Assembly (NCBI RefSeq): GCF_018446385.1
Contig: NC_055989.1
Coordinates: 133,327,004-133,391,003, forward strand
Length of the DNA: 64,000 nt
Source: Zingiber officinale
Taxonomy: Eukaryota; Streptophyta; Magnoliopsida; Zingiberales; Zingiberaceae
Direction of reading: 5' to 3'
The stretch's first letter is position 1. Each line of letters begins with the position of its first letter. Below are positions 25,822 through 38,780 of the stretch, in pieces. The notes beneath the pieces were generated by a model. That model had not been told where the DNA came from. It saw nothing but the letters and a program-made list of their open reading frames with translations, and ran no database searches. Both the position numbers and the translations under genes were made by a program.

Positions 25822-28406
25822 ATGCGGCGGCGGCGCCCTGCAATCGCCCTCTGTGATCGCCTCGACATCCCCGCCGAATCCATGGCGATTCCAGACGGAG
25901 GAGGAGATGATTTTGACGTATTACGATGCTCCACCCCTCTCACCGTCTCCTGGCATCGCTGCCTCAAGCGGAAGCTGGACGAGAGGGACTCAGGTGCCCG
26001 TTGCCTCTCTTTCTTCACCGGCGAAGACGGTGGCAACGAGAATGGGTTTGCTAGGGTTGACATAGAGAACGAGGCGGCGGCCCTGAGGGAGGCACTAGCC
26101 AGCCACAAGCAGTCCGTTGAGAAGCTCCTCGCAGAGCTGGAGGAGGAGCGGAACGCCTCATCGTCTGCGGCCACCGAAGCGATGTCAATGATTATCCGGC
26201 TCCAGCGCGAGAAGGCGGAGGCGCAGATGGAGGCGCGCCAGTTCCGCCGTCTCGCCGATGAGAAGATGGCCCATGACCAACAGGAGATCGCCGTCCTCCA
26301 GGATCTCCTCTTCAAGCGCGACCAGACCGTGGAAGCCCTAAATTGTGAGGTCCAGGCATACCGCCATCGCCTCCTCAGCTATGGCATCGGCGTCGACGAC
26401 GGTGACGAGCCTCCCTCTGAGCCGCAGACACCTGACACTGCCACCACAACGCCCACCCGCGCTGCTGCCGGCTCCCAATTCGATGCCCTCTCTCGTGACT
26501 ATCCGGCATTGCGGTGCGCCGATGATTCCGCCGCCGACCTCGACAAGTACAACTCTGGAGAGATCCCCTGCGCCGCTGATTCACCCCGCGGGCCGTTTCG
26601 CCCGCGCATTCACCAGTTCGAGCGGGTGCAAAGCGGCAGCTTTCGCAGTTTCAAGGACAAAGGCGTCGTGGTGAGGCAGTCCTCGCGTCGGTGGTCGAGC
26701 CATGTCAGGAGCTTCTCCTACGGAAGCTTCAGCTCTGGCCTGGAATTCCCAGTCGACGACGCATCCGACTGTGGCGCGAGAGACGACATCAGCGACAGAG
26801 TCTACACCGTGGACGCTGTGCACGGAGCGACAGAGGACTACGTGAGCACGCCGAGGGAGCTCCATGGCAAAAGTGGAATCGAGGATGAAGCGCAAGAAGC
26901 GGAATTTAAGAGACTTTACTTGAGGCTGCAGGCCCTCGAGGCGGATAGAGAGTCGATGCGGCAGAGTTCGATCTCCATGGGCACGGACAAAGCTCAAATT
27001 ACACTTCTGAAAGAGATCGCGCAACAAATGTGCAAAGAAGTGGCAACTGAAAGAAAGGTGGTGAAGAGGTCGTCTTCCATCAAGAAGTCCTCTTCACTTA
27101 TGTCAACGGTTAAGGTGCTAGTTTATCTTTTTAAAATTTGAGTTTATTGGTTCTACTTTCAAGTGCAATGCAGGTAATTTATTGGGAAAAATTAGACAAA
27201 AGGCCACATTTGATTCACTGAAGAAAGCCTATTTGCCAGACACATCAAAACTAATAGACTAGATATGTCTCTACTTCTAGAATTAGGTACTTCATCTGTT
27301 GGTTAAAAGGCCAGATAATTATCTTGATCCTGTAGGAAAAAAAAATTCCACAATACTTTTCCAGGTTTCCTTATTCTCATTTCTTCTGTGTCTGAGAAGG
27401 AGTGTTTGTGTGGGAAACAGAGAGCTTATTATAAAATTTCAGCTTATGCGTCAAGTATCTTGATTCAGAGTAGAGCACAATTCAATTCCTTAATGATCAA
27501 TCAATTGAGACAGTGAAATCCTTGTAAGATAGATATAATTGCATAATGTATCCTAGTTTTAACATGCTTCCTGTATCATGACTAACAGGTACTGGCCTAA
27601 ATTTGAGACCATATTGAATTAGGGCTGACTTTGTTTCATCCAAAATAATGTGTGCCAATTAAGAGAAGAAACACTTCTACTATATCGGCGAAGCTCATTG
27701 CATCTCAAAATATTAGTTACTTGAGAGAGGAAAACCCATTTAGTATAATGAATTGTCATATTTGTCAATGCACGAATCAAACATACTGGCCAACCTTTCA
27801 TATCATGTTGAATTAGGTGGAATTGTTTCATTCTAAATTGATTAGTCACTTGGCATAGGGAAGCTTTTTAAATTTCTGAACATATTGGATCACTACACTT
27901 GTTAATGTATGTCTCTGAGGTACTGTCCTAATTTTGCTACCATGTTAAATTAGGGTACTAAACACTTCATTCCCATGAGTGATAAGTTTAATTGATTCCA
28001 AGTTATTGCATTCTTATTTTACCTGGAATGCTAGATGTCCTAGTATCAGTTATCATTTGCAGTTAATCCTAATTTCTCAATAACATGTGTCATGCCTTCT
28101 CTTCTTTTGATTTCTGTTCTTTTTACAGAATGTCATCTCAATTGTTTTGTGGAGGAAAAGGTCATCTCGTGTCAAGTAAGTTCACATCATCTCATTGATA
28201 TACTAATCTGCTAATTTCCATCTCAGGCCAATAAACGCTGAACTTATCGTTTCTATTCTACTAGATTTACGTTTGGGTTATCGTCAAACAATGCCGGATT
28301 AGTACTACTCTTGGAAAAATCTTCTCCCCGTTTGAGGCACAAGAGGCTCCTCACAAAAGCACAGGGCTCAGGGATGAGTCCTAAGCATCGGGTGCTCACA
28401 ACCTAA
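25822..28406 (+). CDS. GTD-binding (DUF593) myosin-binding-type protein
   Basis: GTD-binding domains bind the tail of plant class XI myosins, and such proteins act as cargo adaptors on actin. Exon 1 (to 27114) has the domain at about residues 84-190, a long coiled coil with LHKQSVEKLLAELEEER-like and EVQAYRHRLLSYGI-like blocks. A disordered, serine-rich middle follows, then a second coiled coil at about 355-420. A small exon at about 28130-28175 reads a hydrophobic then basic stretch (LWRKRSSRVK). Exon 3 (28265-28406) reads FTFGLSSNNAGLVLLLEKS, the C-terminal signature I know from the MYOB7-like members. The protein would be about 490 residues. I could not settle the phase of the 46-base middle exon with certainty. 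Two in-frame starts exist; the second (25882, CCATGG context) is the stronger one. No N-terminal membrane anchor is seen, unlike the long MYOB1-type members. Confidence 0.85.
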
Positions 28407-29993
28407 CAGTATCCATCTTGCTGCGGTTCTCGTTCTCAGGTTTGCTTTCAGAAATGTATTCTTTTCATTGAGACTCAGCGAGAAGAAAAGATTTAGTTTC
28501 AACTTCCATCCTGTTGTATATTTGTATTCCAACTTATTATTGTACGCACCCATTCTTTTAGCACAGCACCTATTACTCACGTTGGCAGATCTATCGCCAG
28601 AGGTCCACAATAGTTTGTTTTTATTTTATCTTATTTTTTGTGATCGGTGTCTTTTGGCCGTCCGGTTTAACTGGAATTTTATCCCAGACATTGACAATTA
28701 CTTACCATTAGCTTCCCCTTTCATATCGCAATCATTATCCATTAGCAGTTTGTTTTGATGGCCATCTCCTATGTCTTACATGTCACAGGATCGGATCGGG
28801 TCGGGCTAAATCATTAAGACCGTTCTGTATAGTTTTGACCAAGTCAAGCTCATAATCGCTTCAATGAATCCTTCTGTGTACGTAAAATGTTAGCACGTAC
28901 CGCAGTATTTTTTTTACCACCCTAAAAGCACCTCACCTCATCAGGTAACTGAAGACGATTACCTGATGGACGGTCGTGACTGCATCAATATTTGTGAACG
29001 GAATACGACGAGACGTCGCACCTAACCTTTCTGTACGGCGACTTCATAAGTTTATCGCGCGAGAGCAACGTTACTTAAACGATACTCGCTGTTCTATTGG
29101 ACAAAAGTTCACCTGGACTTGGGGACCCTGCACATGCTTCCAATCATGATGCTGGTGCAGTGCGAGGCGAAATTAGGGCACTGCCTGTTCCGCCCAGAGC
29201 ATCAGATCCTCACCCGTCGCCAGCATAGACGGCAACGCATCACCAGCCTGCTGTGAGCGGTGCCATGATTGGGGCCCATCGGACGGCCCAGATCTTCCCA
29301 TTATACTTCCGCAGCCGTCCGATCTGCTCCGCCCACCCGCACACCCACGTTGCCTCCAGCTCACTTGTAAACTTAGATCCCCCGACGCCGCACCACCGCG
29401 TGCGTCGCGTCTTCTTGCTCTGCCCTTCAGGACCGCACGATCGATTCCTTAACCACAATGTCGCCGTCCGATTGATCGACCGAACATGAATTTCATCGGG
29501 GTACCGCGCGGAGGAAATTCTTGTTCCAGCGGCGCTGTTCGAACGATCGCCATGTCATCGACCGCCCACGTTCTCCCTCCCTAAGGCTTAATAGACTAAG
29601 ACACCCCTCCATCTGGCACGTTCATTGGGCAAAAGTATGGGCTATTGTAGTAAACTAAGGTGGCATTTTAGTAAATAACGGTGGGTCTACATGTACTACG
29701 AAAAATGGCCGAGCTTTTCTGCGGTGGAGCAATAGGAGAGCGAGGAAGCAGTGGCTACGAATCCGAGGAGAGATGGCCGCCGGAGAAGCTAGGGCTGTGT
29801 AGGGAAGGCGGATATTTAGATGCCCCGGTGACGGGACAGGTCGTTCTTCGAGCGGGCGTCGGTTTAAGAGAGTTCGGACTTGAATTCCCAGGCGGTTCGA
29901 TCTCGCAACGTTAAGGGCGGATCGCTTCTACTCTCTCGCGGATCAGTTTGCGTTCCTTCGGATCCCCTTTTTTCTCCTCGCGCAATCAGTTAG
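28407..29993. promoter_or_regulatory. Intergenic and 5'UTR exon of the WVD2-like gene
   Basis: 28.4-28.9 kb is the 3' flank of the preceding gene. 28.9-29.6 kb is GC-richer unique sequence with no supported gene. A non-coding first exon of the next gene probably ends at 29993, before GTACGG. This leaves a 5'UTR intron of about 360 bases whose acceptor is the CAG at 30354-30356. Confidence 0.5.
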
Positions 29994-30358
29994 GTACGGT
30001 GCGATCTCTTTCTATTCCTATTATTAATGATGATCTTCGGTATGGCTCGCTTGATTGGTGACGGTGCGGATCGGTCAGTGTCGGATGAGATTTTTCGAAT
30101 TTGGATCTCTAGTTTTGGGTATCGTTGCTTGATAATGTTGGTTATTTATTTGAATTAGCCACAGATAAAAGTCCATTTCTCTTATTTGTGTTGAGGGAGA
30201 TATGTGGGGCGACGGAATTGAGGCTGAAGTAGAATTGGACCAGATTACCTGTGTTTAATTCAGGATATGTAAATTTCGATACAACTATTGCATAAAAGTA
30301 TGATCTTGTAATGAAATTTTGCGACAGTTGCTGTGGTGTGGCAGAATACCTTGCAGAG

Positions 30359-32870
30359 ATGGAATCTGGTGATGGAGTTGAAATGGAGCTTAGTAAAGGA
30401 ACTCCGGAAACATCTCCAGAGGCCAATGGATTTAGTTCTCAGATAAATAAGGAGAATGAAATTGTCGAAAACGGTGCTGATGCTGTTCCTGCAAGCAGTG
30501 GCTCCGAGGACACCTCAAAAGTCGAAGTCCCTGATTTCTCCAGAGACAGCCACGAAGTTTCTGAATCTGCGAGAGAAAACAACGGATCATTAAATCCCAT
30601 CAAGGTAATGGTCGTTTTCTGTTGTCTATTTCCACAAACATGGAGAATTATGTTCCGTAGAAGATGTGATTTTGACAATTTCTTGTGCAGAAAGGTGGAT
30701 CTGACGAATGTAGTCAATTCAAGAAGACAAAGAAAAATTTCGGACTTCTGAATGGTTCTGTAGGTGAACTGAACGAGAAAAGGAAGGCTCTTTTACAGAG
30801 TTCGTCCTTTCCGTCTAAAGGGTCCCTTAACACCACTACTTTAACAAGGCAGACTAGAATTGCATCGTCAAAAACAAATGGTTTGATCTTCTCCTACTTT
30901 GTTCATTTAGGGATGAATTGTGTTGTGCTTGGTTGATCTTGCAAATTTGCAGGGCACCTTACTGCTAAGACGACCACATCAAGTGTTCAGAAAACATTGG
31001 TTAGTCAAGACATCGGTGATTTTACTTTTCTTTTTCTACAATATGATAACAAGATTATTTTAGTAAACCTGCATGGCTGATCATGTGCTGTGATTTACTT
31101 GGGAGAAACTTTAACACTAGTTTTGCTCACTCCAGGCTGTGAACAAAGGCTCAGGAGAGGTGATTATTAGTGACAAATCTGCTAGGAATGGTACTTCTAT
31201 AAAAGATGGAAAGTAAGTTATTTTGTGAGAAATGCATTCCTTCATCCAAATGCGTAGGAACTATTTTTATCCATTATTAGTTATGGTCTTACCTAACAGA
31301 TAAGTTATGGTCTTAGTTTCTTAATTGTTGAATAGTCTGTTATTTGGGACAACTTTGAATACACTTCAGGAAATAAATTAGAACATCAGAGGATAGATAA
31401 ATCCATATTGCTATAACAGTTTATATATATATATATATGGTGCATAATATTGTATGAACAAAAAAACAGATAAAGCAAACATATTCTTTCTTGTCAGTGA
31501 AAGTGTTGGAACATTTGCATACTATACTTGTCCAAGAACCTCATGCACAATTGAAGCAGTATATTTGCTTAAAAATGGCTTAACCATGTAAAATGTTATC
31601 TATTCTTTCGAAATGAGGTTTATGTTCATCTGATGCAGGTCCTATGATATCAAGGAAAAACTCTCAGATAGCTCATTGTCAACCAAAAACGATGAAGATG
31701 CCCACTCCAATGCCTCGTAATTTCATGCTGATCCAATATATTTCATGAATTTACCTTCTTAGACTTTGTTTGAGGTTTTTGTTATGCTTACTCCAGAAGT
31801 ACAACACCACGTGCAATAAAGGGTACTGGTTGTGGTTTTAATTTTAGGTTGGATGAGCGTGCTGAGAAACGCAAAGAGGTGTGCATATGGATTTTATTTT
31901 TTGACTTATTTTATACAGTATAAATACAAATTTAACTAATGTTTATTGTTTTCCCAGTTTTTCATGAAGCTTGAAGAGAAGAATCATGCAAAAGAACTTG
32001 AAAAGACCAACTTGGATGCAAAATCTCAGGTGCTCTTTTTGTTTGAAATGTATGCTGTCCTACAGAGGAAATGCCAAATTAAAGTTAGGCAAAATATCGA
32101 ACTTATAGGAAAATCAAGAGGCTGAGATCAGACGATTGAGGAAGAGCTTGAACTTCAAAGCCACTCCAATGCCAAGCTTTTATCAAGAACCTACTCCTCC
32201 AAAAATCGAACTGAAGAAGGTATTATCATCTTAACTATCACAACCTTCATTACTCAATTGTAAGCTCATTCATAAACCTTCACTAGAAATAGAGAGAATA
32301 TATCTGCAGCAGCTTTCTTTAATCATGGTGCTAGCAAATTGACAAAATGTCTCCTGAGACCTTTAGTTCTACATAGCTGTTTCTACACGACCAAGAATAA
32401 TGACTATGCTTCAATTAAGCACTTTGTTCCGTGGTGAACACTATTGTCGTTAACCTTGATCATTACAGATCCCTCCGACACGACCCAAGTCGCCTAAACT
32501 CGGGCGTCGCAAATCATCCACTACAGCCACCGACAATCCTTTGGAAGCTGTCGACTCAAGTGAGAACTCAACCAAATCGAATGACATCTCCGCAACCAGC
32601 AAGGGGAATGCAAATGCTATGGCTTCCAAAAACCCAAAGCCGAAGACACTCGCCAAGCTTCCATCTCCCAAGTCGACAACCACAAGGTCCGACACAAAAT
32701 CCAGTGCGGCAGACAAACATGCATCAGACCAAAAGCCTATGGTCGAGGTACTTCAGATCGAGAACCACGCAATCACATCATCTCTCGAGGACAAAACTGA
32801 GGGAGATAAGGCAGTGGCCAACCTCGCTGAATCTGAAATAGTGCCCCAGCAAGTTTCTGTGCTTGGGTAA
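30359..32870 (+). CDS. WVD2-like protein with TPX2 domain (WDL5/6-type)
   Basis: Microtubule-associated protein; the family bundles or stabilises cortical microtubules and affects directional cell growth. Nine coding exons with consistent GT-AG splice phases: 30359-30604, 30691-30880, 30953-30999, 31136-31212, 31639-31716, 31797-31878, 31958-32029, 32109-32219 and 32469-32870. Together they give 434 residues. The acidic N-terminus ([11 protein letters not shown]) and serine-rich middle are poorly conserved. The TPX2 region starts at about residue 229 with [20 protein letters not shown], continues with [19 protein letters not shown] and ends with [19 protein letters not shown]. All of this matches Arabidopsis WDL5 closely. 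The start is chosen because an intron acceptor lies two bases upstream, which removes an earlier in-frame ATG at 30311. The end could be altered if the GTAAGT at 32866 acts as a donor. Confidence 0.93.
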
Positions 32871-33467
32871 GTAGTTGCCGAACGCTTCCTGCTCATAAGT
32901 ATATTAATTTTGAAGCCATTTGTGAATACAGAGGTTGTGTGCTGCTTGAAAGGTATGATTCGGATCTTTTACTGCAACTGCAAATTTTATTGTTTCCAAT
33001 TAATAGATAAATGTTGCACGACTCTATCTGTTAGACCATGTAAATCGTTTATAATATTCTGCTGTTTGATTTATGTTAATGCGTTTAAGCTATGCCTCGT
33101 TTGATTGCGTTGATGGATGCCTTAAATTTAATTATGCTAGACCCATTAAATATTAAGCAATACAAGAATAAAGACAAGCAGGTTGGAAATGACCGAATTC
33201 CATCAGCTTAGACTTGCAGAAGGATCAGCACCAAGGCATCAAAAAAAAATATCCATTGTATATTTGTATTAATCAAGAACAAAAGACTTTGATTCCTCCC
33301 CCAAATTCTAGTTCCTCATCGATTCATCATCCACAACGAGAGGAATCTTAAATTCAAGTGGAATTGATCCAAAAACTGGACATCGTCAATGGGAAATCCT
33401 ATCTTGAAGATCTTCTCCTCTATTTTCGATCGAGGAGAGGCAAAGTTGTCTTTTTTCGAGTTTTTTT
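32871..33467. other. Intergenic between convergent genes
   Basis: Holds the 3'UTR of the WVD2-like gene (AT-rich, no coding sequence) and, from about 33.3 kb, the 3' flank of the minus-strand gene. No repeat was recognised. Confidence 0.5.
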
Positions 33468-33926
33468 TTACTTCTCCCTCTGCGAAGGGCTCCGCCAGAA
33501 CCCGGCGCCGTAGAACTTCGCGATCATGACCTTCTCCAACTCCACCAGCTCCTCCGACGTCGCCTTCGCCGGTGAAGACTCCTCCGCCTCCTCCGCCGCC
33601 AAGATGAACCCACGGAGGATGTTGTTCTCGTCATCGTGAAAGGCGATGACTTTGTTCCCGTTGGCTTTTGTTCTCTTCTCCTTCAGGTGGACCTCTCTTC
33701 TCCGCCTCCGCCGCGCGCGCTGGACGATCGCGGATGGCAGCTTGACGGCGGAAACGACGACCAGGCTCGCCAGGCAGAAGGGGAAGCAACAGAGGACCGC
33801 CGCGCACTCCGCCGCGGTCTCCCCGGCGACTGCCGGTAACTGGGCTCCCCTGCGCGGTGTCGCTGATGCGATCGGAGGCCTCCGGCGCTCTGGCAGGGGC
33901 GCCGCGTGTCGGGGCTTTTCCTCCAT
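33468..33926 (-). CDS. Small conserved plant protein with one hydrophobic segment, function unknown
   Basis: A single-exon gene of 152 residues. It matches a plant family I recognise only as uncharacterised, marked by ETAAECAAVLCC followed by a cysteine-rich hydrophobic segment (CFPFCLASLVVVSAVKLP, about residues 48-66). A strongly basic stretch (RARRRRRREVHLKEKR) comes next, and the acidic C-terminal part ends in AKFYGAGFWRSPSQREK. The Cys-rich hydrophobic segment next to basic residues suggests a membrane-anchored or lipid-modified protein with a cytosolic tail; this is inference. It is convergent with the WVD2-like gene. High GC content makes open frames common here, but the conserved family motifs support this one. 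Confidence 0.75.
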   Translation of the reverse strand: MEEKPRHAAPLPERRRPPIASATPRRGAQLPAVAGETAAECAAVLCCFPFCLASLVVVSAVKLPSAIVQRARRRRRREVHLKEKRTKANGNKVIAFHDDENNILRGFILAAEEAEESSPAKATSEELVELEKVMIAKFYGAGFWRSPSQREK

Positions 33927-34081
33927 TGCCGTACACGTTTGGTGTTACCTTTCGGTTTCTGGAAAGAAAGCGGAATATAAAAAGCCAGAAGAAGAACCAC
34001 CTTGCGAAGCAGAAGACGACGGTACGAAGCTTCTTCGGTCTGGATTGGATGACATACGATCCATGGCCCACCTGTAGGTAG

Positions 34082-35091
34082 CGGGGCCCATGCGTGTATT
34101 TGACCGCGTGGGTAGCTGGGTGAGTGGCGTAAGGTTCCGTTTACTGGATCAATTGCTATGCCGCCGCTTGCCCCAGCGCACGTGCAGCACCCGTGTTGTC
34201 GAGTGCCCAAGCGGATTTTGTTATCAGAAGAATTTAGTTTAATTTTATTTCTTTATCAAATCGATTCAACATTACTCACACGCAGCATGATCTGGTCGCG
34301 ACGTGCCACTACACCCCCTACATCAGCTTACATGCCACTAGAATAAAATTTGTCCGATGATTTTTATTTATCTCTCAAATATCCTTTACAATGAGGATAT
34401 TTAAAGGAGATATTTAAAAAAATATCTCCTTTAAATATTCCTATTGGAGATGTCCTTACATAATCAAACATATTTTCAATTTTTACTAGAACATCTCCCG
34501 CTCATAACATGATACTTACATTTTTTATTTTTTTCACTTTGATCAATCAAACATTGTACTTCTATACAAAATTTTACTAACTGAAGATAACAAAAACCAT
34601 CTTAATTCAAATGGAAATGTACACATGGAGTCTCGTAAGATTTTTCATTAAATTAACACAGGTAGATGATTCATTATAATTGTACACACTTATCGCCCTC
34701 ATCGATGACACCTCCAAAGTTCTAACAAAACCCTTATTATTACTCTCCAAAGTTCAAACAAGTGTTTTCAAACTAGAACTTGAGTAAGAGAGTGAACTTC
34801 AGCAATGTTTCATCATCAAACTGCTTGCGCCAACCCATTTAGTTTGATTTTCAATTCATGGTCTAAAAATTACATTCACCGGCATATGATTTGCCAAATC
34901 GACCTGCAATTATATGCTAAGATTTTAGCAATGCAGTGAACATATTTCTGCAAAACTACACCAGTCGACAGGATTAAATACACGGGCGGGCTCAATCAGA
35001 TCCTGGACTGCAACTCCCAGCAGGACTGAAAAAATTGAACCCTCTACAGCAAATGAGATGCTTTTCATAACCCCATATCTATTTATATTCG
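34082..35091. other. Intergenic with a perfect-hairpin relic
   Basis: Upstream flank of the minus-strand small gene, then AT-rich sequence and the 3' flank of the SINA-type gene. Apart from the inverted repeat at 34388-34448, listed separately, nothing was recognised. Confidence 0.45.
34388..34448. repeat. Near-perfect inverted repeat (hairpin)
   Basis: The core is TTTAAAGGAGATATTT, then a loop of about 4 A, then AAATATCTCCTTTAAA. The arms extend to about 28 bases with few mismatches (CAATGAGGATATTT against AAATATTCCTATTG). This could be a very short MITE or the remains of one. Confidence 0.7.
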
Positions 35092-36762
35092 TCAAGTCTC
35101 CTTCCAAATCCTGCCAAAGACTCTCAGCTTCAGCACCTTCTGATCGTTGCCGGAGAAATAAAGGGCGAGGTTCCGGTGAACTATAAGCCCATCGTAGCTG
35201 TCTCGCACCATCCTGTGGTGAGTCCTGATGCTTCGAGGCACACCCTGCCATTTCATCTTGCGCCCATGGCCTCCGATTTCAAGGCAATAGTTGAACTTCC
35301 TTGCCTCAGACTCTTCACCGATGAAACGGATGAAGGCCATATAAACTGGCTCACAACCGATCACAAACGCTTCGAAATGAAGGCAGAAGTAGCGGTCGAA
35401 GCAGTTGAATAGCTGGGAAAAGAGATAACAATCAAAATGTGTCAAAAGGACAAGAAATAATACATGTGTATTAACAAGTAACTTTCTAAGTAACTGCAGA
35501 AAAAATGCAGTATGTCCCAGGAAAGGCTTTGCTTACAGTTAGAGTCCATGAGCAATTGTCAACAGAATGAGGATCCTGTTTCACATAACGGTGATTGAAA
35601 GTGCTTCCTGCTTGAAGATCCAATTTGTGGCATTGTTTCAGATGCGACATAAGTTCATGAATGTCTCCGGTGAAGGGACAATCTGAACCAGGATGAGGGC
35701 ATGCGTAAGGCCGGTAAACACAATGTGTTTTGTGCTGCAACTTGCTGTAATAGGGCATCATTTCTGTGCAACCAAGATGATGGTATGAGCAAGGTACATG
35801 GAGTGAAGCAGCAAGTTTTTCCAGTGCTAAACAACGGATTTGGCCAATTTCCTTTCGGCAGATTGGGCACTTGTTCACTTTGTTTTTGCAGGAAAAGCAC
35901 AAAGTGTGCCCACTTGGACACTGAAAGAACATCAACCAAAGGTAAGCATATCAGCATGAGTTCTAAATAACATATGATCAGAAATAAAAACACACTCATT
36001 GTGTACAGCACATGTAGATTAATGATACAAGTGACGCAACTTCTCCATTATGAGTCTGCCCGTGCACAATATGAAAGAAATAAAACTTATAATAAAAATT
36101 AAATTTAAAATTACACTAAAAAATAGTGCAAGCCTATACTGCAACAAACTGTTTGATCCAACTATTTGAGATCAGTCCTATAGAGATCTTCTTACCTTAT
36201 AACTGAGTTCTATGAGTGATCATATCTTAGCAATACTAATCTCTTATATTTTGTAGTGGCTAACAATTACAGTAATCAGAGATTAAAAACTAAACTGGAT
36301 CTGGTTGCTCAAAAAATAGGATATGAATAAGCAATCCATACTTGAAAACCAAGAATCCCTCAAATTAGCATAACCTATGAATGCTAGACAGATCAGCATC
36401 CTCACGGTACATTTTGAAGTAAAATATAGTGTTGGTTGATCTGCTTTTTTAAGAGTAAGTAAAAAATTTAGGTGCAATAATAGTACTCCTGCTGATACTC
36501 AACAAACCTGCTGAATAGGTGGAACCATTGTGTTTCTGCAGACAGGGCACTCTAATAGTTTGTCGATGCCACTGTTTGGAAGTATGAATGAAGATTTTCC
36601 ATGTGATGAATTCACTGCAGACTGATGTTGAACCTGTTCCTTTGGCTTGAGAGACTTGAGATTCATTGGTGGAGGAGAGGATGATTCATCCATAATTATA
36701 GGCTGAACAGTGCAGGATGAACTTGCAAATGTTTGCTTCTTTCCCAGCAAAAAGTTGGTCAT
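35092..36762 (-). CDS. SINA/SIAH-type RING E3 ubiquitin ligase (SINAT-like)
   Basis: Transfers ubiquitin from an E2 to target proteins. Plant SINATs act on targets such as NAC1 and on autophagy and brassinosteroid components. Three exons give 319 residues in phase: 36762-36508, 35920-35537 and 35412-35092. A disordered N-terminus of about 70 residues is followed by a C3HC4 RING (LLECPVC, CPSGHTLCFSC, KCPICRKE) that spans the first intron. The SIAH zinc finger and SINA domain follow (CSYHHLGCTEMMPYYSKLQH, FNHRYVKQDPHSVDN). The C-terminal TRAF-like domain reads CLHFEAFVIGCEPVYMAFIRF and ends RIWKET. One residue fewer than in Arabidopsis SINAT5 separates the sixth and seventh RING ligands. An intron acceptor lies eight bases before the start codon, so the 5'UTR is split and the transcript must begin upstream. 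Confidence 0.94.
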
Positions 36763-36770
36763 CTTGTAGA

Positions 36771-38780
36771 CTGAAGAAAAGCCCCCACTTTAATTATATT
36801 TTAACTATGTTCAGACAGACCGAGAGTAAATTTCATCATCACACTACCTGCAAAACAATTTAGTCAGTAGCTATTAAAATGTTCTGAACATTGAATAAAA
36901 AAATAGTATGCCAGGAAAAACAAAGGTAATAGGATGACATTCTGTAATAAGAATAACAATTAAATGTGAAACTGTACTTTGTGAAGGTTGGCTAGTTTCA
37001 TTGTCGAACTGTTGTTCCAGGATAATATCAACAAGTAGGCTAGATATCATCCAATCTAACAATCCTCATGAAAATGATTCTCATGCATATAGTATCTGGA
37101 TCTACTGCTTTATCTTTTCATGAATCAAAGTAGAACAAGAAGTTATCTAAATCTGTCATGTGGGTCATATTTAAAGAAAAATAATAAGTTATGTAAATAA
37201 GAGTCCACAAGGAAAAGGACAACAAGTAGTATCTATGCTTGGGTTTTCATAGCATACTATGAATCCACTAGTAATATGCTTGGTTCATCTTTTTAAATCT
37301 ATTCGCCTTGTGATGCATGCTTGTTTACTAGGAATGGAAACTCTCACTATCGTTCTTAACACACTTAAGAAATATAAATGATCTTTACAAATATCACCAT
37401 AGGTATGAATTAATATGTTAAAGATATAGATAGATTGCCTTTCATACCAATTCGAGATTTTGGGATAAATGATCAAGTAATCATCATTAACATGGTATCA
37501 AAGTTCAAATCTTATCTAAGAGACTGATATTTTATCATTAATTCATGTATTAAGGACAACCAAGAGAATCCACCCACACGTGAAGGGGAAGTATCAAGGA
37601 TATAAATGTATAAATTGGTGGTATGTTCCCCAACAACTGGAGCTTTTGGGATAAATGATTGGCCAACGGACTTTAACATTATATAGATCTCAATGGCAAA
37701 AATGATCCATGTACTCAACTCAAAACACTATGATTTTACTTCCTTGTGTTCCTTGACCTTACCAAAGCCTTCTGTTAGGAACGGAGATGTGTGCTGGCAT
37801 GCAGAAAATGAAAGAATAAAAAATTCAATTACTACATTGCAGGAGCCTTCAACAATTGATTGAATAACTATAACTTAATAAGTCTGTTTGATTTCTCTTC
37901 TTCCTAAAACTCTGGTTCTTACTTCTTAGCCACAGCCATAAATGTGCACATATGTTAGTTAAAATTATCAACTATCAAATTGGATCCATAATGCCAAGGA
38001 ATAATCAATTAAGAAGCATGTTTAGCCATAATTCTGAAGCATGATTGGAATATAGAAACTAGTATTAATCTGACTACCTTATACAAACTTCTATCAGTAT
38101 TATCTATATATACATGGATAAAAGGAAAACCCAAAACCAAATATGAAAACTTGATTCTACTGCTCAATATGCACGTTCAAACAAATTCCACAAGCAAACC
38201 ATAAAATGAGGGGAAAAGAATAATCGTCCGGGAGTCAAATAACAAGATATTTTTTTTAAAAAAAAAGGCTAATACATTGAAATAAAAGCAAGATAATCAA
38301 AGACATCCGTCCCCTACCATACGTTCAAATTAGTAACCCTAAAAGAAAAGAAAAACAACAACAAAAAACGCAAATCACGAATCCCCCATCCGCAAAGAAA
38401 AGACAGACAGATGCAGGGAGAGAAATCAATAAGATGCACGGCAGCAAAAGATCGACAGACAGGATTCAAAAGGAGAGGCCACAAGGAAGGACAACATGAA
38501 ACGAACCAAAAGACGGAGCAATTTGAGAGAGCTAACTGAAGGATTGAATAAGAATCCGAGGTCAAATCCCTCGAATTGTGCCACGCTTCCTTCTCCTTGG
38601 ATTCGATCGCGATCCTTTTCTTCGATCTTCGATCTCCAATCTCATTCACCTTCGCTCGCTGTCTCAAAAAAGGTACGAGCGAGAACCGGAAGTGTGTCAG
38701 AAACGGGACGGAGGGTAACGGAACGGGACCGACGTTATGACGATACTGCCCCTTTATATTTATATATTTTGCTACACAAA
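36771..38780 (-). promoter_or_regulatory. Long 5'UTR intron and promoter of the SINAT-like gene
   Basis: An acceptor (TTTTCTTCAG on the minus strand, 36780-36771) implies a 5'UTR intron. The GC-richer segment at 38570-38740 is the most likely first exon. A TATA-like ATATAAATATAAAG on the minus strand at about 38753-38772 sits just upstream of it. The donor site is not resolved. The AT-rich 36.8-38.5 kb shows no coding sequence. Confidence 0.5.

Noticed and set aside
26345-27027. Long antisense and alternative-frame open frames within the GTD-binding exon
   Set aside because: High GC content keeps all frames open; none shows a recognisable domain or codon pattern.
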